Assembly: GCA_046329235.1 (NCBI GenBank)
Contig: JAXLVA010000001.1
Location: 248,001 to 312,000 of the forward strand
DNA from: JALONH01 sp046329235
GTDB taxonomy: Bacteria > Bacteroidota > Bacteroidia > Cytophagales > Cytophagaceae
Direction: 5' to 3'
DNA: 64,000 nucleotides
A program made the position numbers and the translations under genes. Positions 61,645 through 64,000 of the stretch are shown here, in pieces (within the stretch, counting starts at the first letter, position 1; every line of letters starts with the position of its first letter). The notes beneath the pieces were generated by a model. It had not been told where the DNA came from and did not search any database. It was given only the letters and a program-made list of their open reading frames with translations.

Positions 61645-63530
61645 TATTTTTGCTTTGGTTATTTTTAGTTAATTCAACTTTTGCTCAAAAGGAGATTGAG
61701 TTGATTTATAAAATTGAATCCGATTCTATTTTTTTACGATGGGCTCCCAAGTCAATAGTCGCCTGGAAAGAAGGGAATAAAAATGGCTATATATTGGAGA
61801 TTTATAAAATTGATATAAACAAACAAAAATCAACCAGACAGATTGTTAATCAATTTCATTTTAAACCGAAGAGTTTAAATGAATGGGAGAGAATAAAAGC
61901 AGATACAGTAGCGATGGTTGCTGCTAATTCAATTTTTTATGAGTATAGAGATCTTAATAAGATAGAGCAATATAATCTGGAGAAAATGAATTATTCTATG
62001 GCCTTGTTTGCTTCTGATGTTTCTATTAATGCAGCTAGCTATTCCGGTTTGTATACTAGTTTGCTAAATACAATCAACGAATATTCAATATTATTGAAAT
62101 TATATATACCCAATAGTAGTAGTCCCGTGGATACTACATTATTGTTTTTAGATAGTCATATTAAAAATATGACATATCCTAAATTACCATCCTTCCAATT
62201 GAAAAGTGATTTTAATCAAATTGTTATAGAGGGAGACTTAGATGGTTTCGAAAAGTATTATTCTTACTATAATATAGAATGTTCCTATGATAGTATTCAT
62301 TTTTTTAAAGTAAACAAAAATAGATATGTGGTGGATAATAAAAATAAACAATTAGTCTTCAAGGACTCCATGAGAAGAGATACGATGTTTTATAGGATAT
62401 GTCCGATAGATTATTTTTTTGAACCTCAACAAGTATCATCTGTTTATAAATTTATTCGTGATGATATTAAAGAATTGATCATAATTAAGCATCGTATATG
62501 TGATAATCACATTGTACTTGAGTTGAATTATTCATTAGATGGTAATGATAGTTTATTGGTTTATTATTCTACATCCCCAACTGCTACTCCTAAAAAAGTT
62601 CTATTTACATCGATTGAGAATAATGTATTATTAAATCATTATAGTAATGGATATTATAGAGTAGAGTCTCGTAGAAAGTATAGTCCGTATTATTATGTTG
62701 AAATAGAAGATAGCATTGCTCCTGATATACTCAATAAAAGTATTGATATCCGTGTTGATAATTATAAAGCTGTTTTAAAGTGGAATCGTTACGAGGATGT
62801 TAAATATCTTAATGTCTATTTTAGAAGTCCATTATCAGATTATTGGATTCTATCTAATGTAACTCCGATAAAAGATACGTTTTATATTTTTAATGTTCCT
62901 CAAAATTTTATTGATACGGTTACTATTGGAGTATCATTTTTAGATATAAGGTATAATGAGTCTGATTTGATAGTTTATAATATATTATTGATAGATACCA
63001 TTCGACCTGTTTCTTCGGTACTAGATTATTATAGAATAATTAGAGATACTATTGAGTTGAAATGGTATTATTCAAGTTCACACGATTATAAATCTCAATG
63101 TATAGTATTCATTAGTGATTTGGATACTTTTAGGTATTCATTAAATAAATTTGATACAATTTATAGATGTCGATTTCCTTGTAATGAAAACTATACCACG
63201 TGTTATATAGAATCCATTGATAACTCAGAAAATAAATCCTGTTCAAAGGGAATTAATTTAAAATGTGTTTTTGAATATAAAGATTTTTTAGCTCCTAAAT
63301 TAATTAGGGTTCAGTATACTCCAGAGTATAATAAATTGTTTTGGAAAGATGCCCTAAATGTTAAATACATACACATTTACAAGTGCTCAACTACATCAAA
63401 AGTATTTGTAAAAACAGTTGATTCTGATGTTACAAGTTATCTTGATTATCAAATATCGGGAGATGAAAAATATTTTTTAGTTGCAGAAAGTTTTTCTGGT
63501 GTATTATCTGATAGAATTTATGTTCAATAA
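61626..63530 (+). CDS. secreted fibronectin-III-like repeat protein, unknown function
   Basis: This 634-residue product has signal peptide MSIKVIIFLLWLFLVNSTFA. The mature protein opens with SDSIFLRWAPKSIVAWKEGN and repeats the pattern of Fn3 strands with a central Trp: AVLKWNRYEDVKYLNVYF, IELKWYYSSSHDYKSQCIVF, KLFWKDALNVKYIHIYK. At least four such modules are likely. The region after residue 60 is helical (VAMVAANSIFYEYRDLNKIEQYNLEKMNYSMALF). No anchor or sorting domain is seen. Its start lies 19 bp inside the preceding gene and its end 11 bp inside the next, so the three are translationally linked. Confidence 0.8.
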   Translation: MSIKVIIFLLWLFLVNSTFAQKEIELIYKIESDSIFLRWAPKSIVAWKEGNKNGYILEIYKIDINKQKSTRQIVNQFHFKPKSLNEWERIKADTVAMVAANSIFYEYRDLNKIEQYNLEKMNYSMALFASDVSINAASYSGLYTSLLNTINEYSILLKLYIPNSSSPVDTTLLFLDSHIKNMTYPKLPSFQLKSDFNQIVIEGDLDGFEKYYSYYNIECSYDSIHFFKVNKNRYVVDNKNKQLVFKDSMRRDTMFYRICPIDYFFEPQQVSSVYKFIRDDIKELIIIKHRICDNHIVLELNYSLDGNDSLLVYYSTSPTATPKKVLFTSIENNVLLNHYSNGYYRVESRRKYSPYYYVEIEDSIAPDILNKSIDIRVDNYKAVLKWNRYEDVKYLNVYFRSPLSDYWILSNVTPIKDTFYIFNVPQNFIDTVTIGVSFLDIRYNESDLIVYNILLIDTIRPVSSVLDYYRIIRDTIELKWYYSSSHDYKSQCIVFISDLDTFRYSLNKFDTIYRCRFPCNENYTTCYIESIDNSENKSCSKGINLKCVFEYKDFLAPKLIRVQYTPEYNKLFWKDALNVKYIHIYKCSTTSKVFVKTVDSDVTSYLDYQISGDEKYFLVAESFSGVLSDRIYVQ

Positions 63531-64000
63531 AGTATTGTTTTTGTTTTTTATACTAGTTAATGTGTCTAATACTTTTTCACAAAATATCGTTGTGACTATA
63601 CAGATTGTGGAAGTATATCATCGTAATCCTAGTAATAGAGATAATTTTAGTGTTGAGATAGATAATAAAGGGTATTATTTTCAAGGAGGATACGATTATG
63701 GTGCATTCCAGTCCTCTAATTCCGTAGTGACAAATGTTACAAATGCTACTTTGAATTATGATTTTTATCAAGTTGCAAGAACAGATTTAACGGAGATCCC
63801 TATTTATTTTTTTGGTTATAGTGATCGTTGTGATGGAGATAATGGTCATTACTTTAAGTATAATAATAGTTGTTATTGTGGTTTATTTGGTAGTAAGAGA
63901 TGTTCTGATAAAGATGACTATAACTATGAATCTGGTTGGGTATCTATTAAATTTTGGGAATTCTTAAATAATAATCAAATAAGTGATTGGGTATACACTA
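63520..64000 (+). CDS. secreted protein, third gene of the module (3' end outside window)
   Basis: An ATG at 63520 overlaps the last codons of the previous gene and opens a frame with no stop up to base 64000. It begins with a signal peptide (MFNKVLFLFFILVNVSNTFS, cut before QN). The mature part is beta-like (VVTIQIVEVYHRNPSNRDNF). Near residues 105-135 a Cys-rich stretch follows (SDRCDGDNGHYFKYNNSCYC, then KRCSDKDD) that may form disulfides or bind a metal. About 160 residues are visible. No family is recognised. Confidence 0.78.
   Translation, partial: MFNKVLFLFFILVNVSNTFSQNIVVTIQIVEVYHRNPSNRDNFSVEIDNKGYYFQGGYDYGAFQSSNSVVTNVTNATLNYDFYQVARTDLTEIPIYFFGYSDRCDGDNGHYFKYNNSCYCGLFGSKRCSDKDDYNYESGWVSIKFWEFLNNNQISDWVYT

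Noticed and set aside
57658..63530. T9SS sorting domains in the large secreted proteins
   Set aside because: Neither C terminus contains the PNPxxxxxxI...GxYxxxxxxxG...KxxxxK pattern seen in the protein ending at 32996.

Overview
The window is a contiguous chromosomal segment of an AT-rich member of the Bacteroidota. The evidence is a division/cell-wall cluster in the order ftsW-murG-murC-ftsQ-ftsA-ftsZ with no ddl, an FtsZ with a very long tail, and a PorT-like type IX secretion (T9SS) gene directly after menG. There is also a secreted protein with a C-terminal T9SS sorting domain, DUF2851 and DUF5606 family genes, a MetG with the KISTS variant, and several promoters of the Bacteroidota type (-7 box TAnnTTTG). 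A Kdo transferase shows a Gram-negative envelope. The order (Chitinophagales or another) cannot be fixed from the sequence alone. No stretch longer than 300 bases lacks a gene; the longest gap is 52542-52798. I saw no insertion sequence, CRISPR array, rRNA gene or prophage.

Layout. 1-7500: cell wall and division genes, closed by a strong terminator. 7498-8615: a minus-strand pair (secreted unknown protein, FMN reductase). 8721-18144: a two-component system followed by an inorganic-carbon uptake locus, dabA-dabB-sbtA, then an outer-membrane porin and a TerB-like protein. 18141-26111: RsgA and Kdo transferase, an MFS transporter, a peroxiredoxin, a tyrosine phosphatase, a fructosamine-kinase-like protein and the engB operon. 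26284-32996: two tandem TPR/PD40/OmpA-domain proteins, menG, porT and a T9SS cargo. 33085-37943: saccharopine-dehydrogenase-like, RNase HI, tRNA methyltransferase, then xerD-aroQ-serC on the minus strand. 38048-44155: pyrD-ftsK-lolA-pyrF and an AI-2E-type permease. 44220-50464: DUF2851, a polytopic membrane protein, a hexapeptide acyltransferase, TrhO and an unknown secreted protein. 50475-57444: metG, typA, envelope proteins and an autonomous tRNA-Lys gene. 57658-64000: three overlapping secreted-protein genes running off the right edge.

Two regions stand out. The first joins two unrelated bicarbonate/CO2 uptake systems (DabAB and SbtA) with a porin, next to a sensor pair, with no carbon-fixation gene in view. 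The second is the right-edge operon of three overlapping genes, each with its own signal peptide: a 1328-residue beta-rich protein, a fibronectin-III-like repeat protein and a third protein cut by the window. At the regulatory level the window shows hairpin-bearing leaders (metG, the T9SS cargo, the 1328-residue gene), two promoters that touch their start codons, and three convergent gene pairs whose two stop codons share one TTAA.
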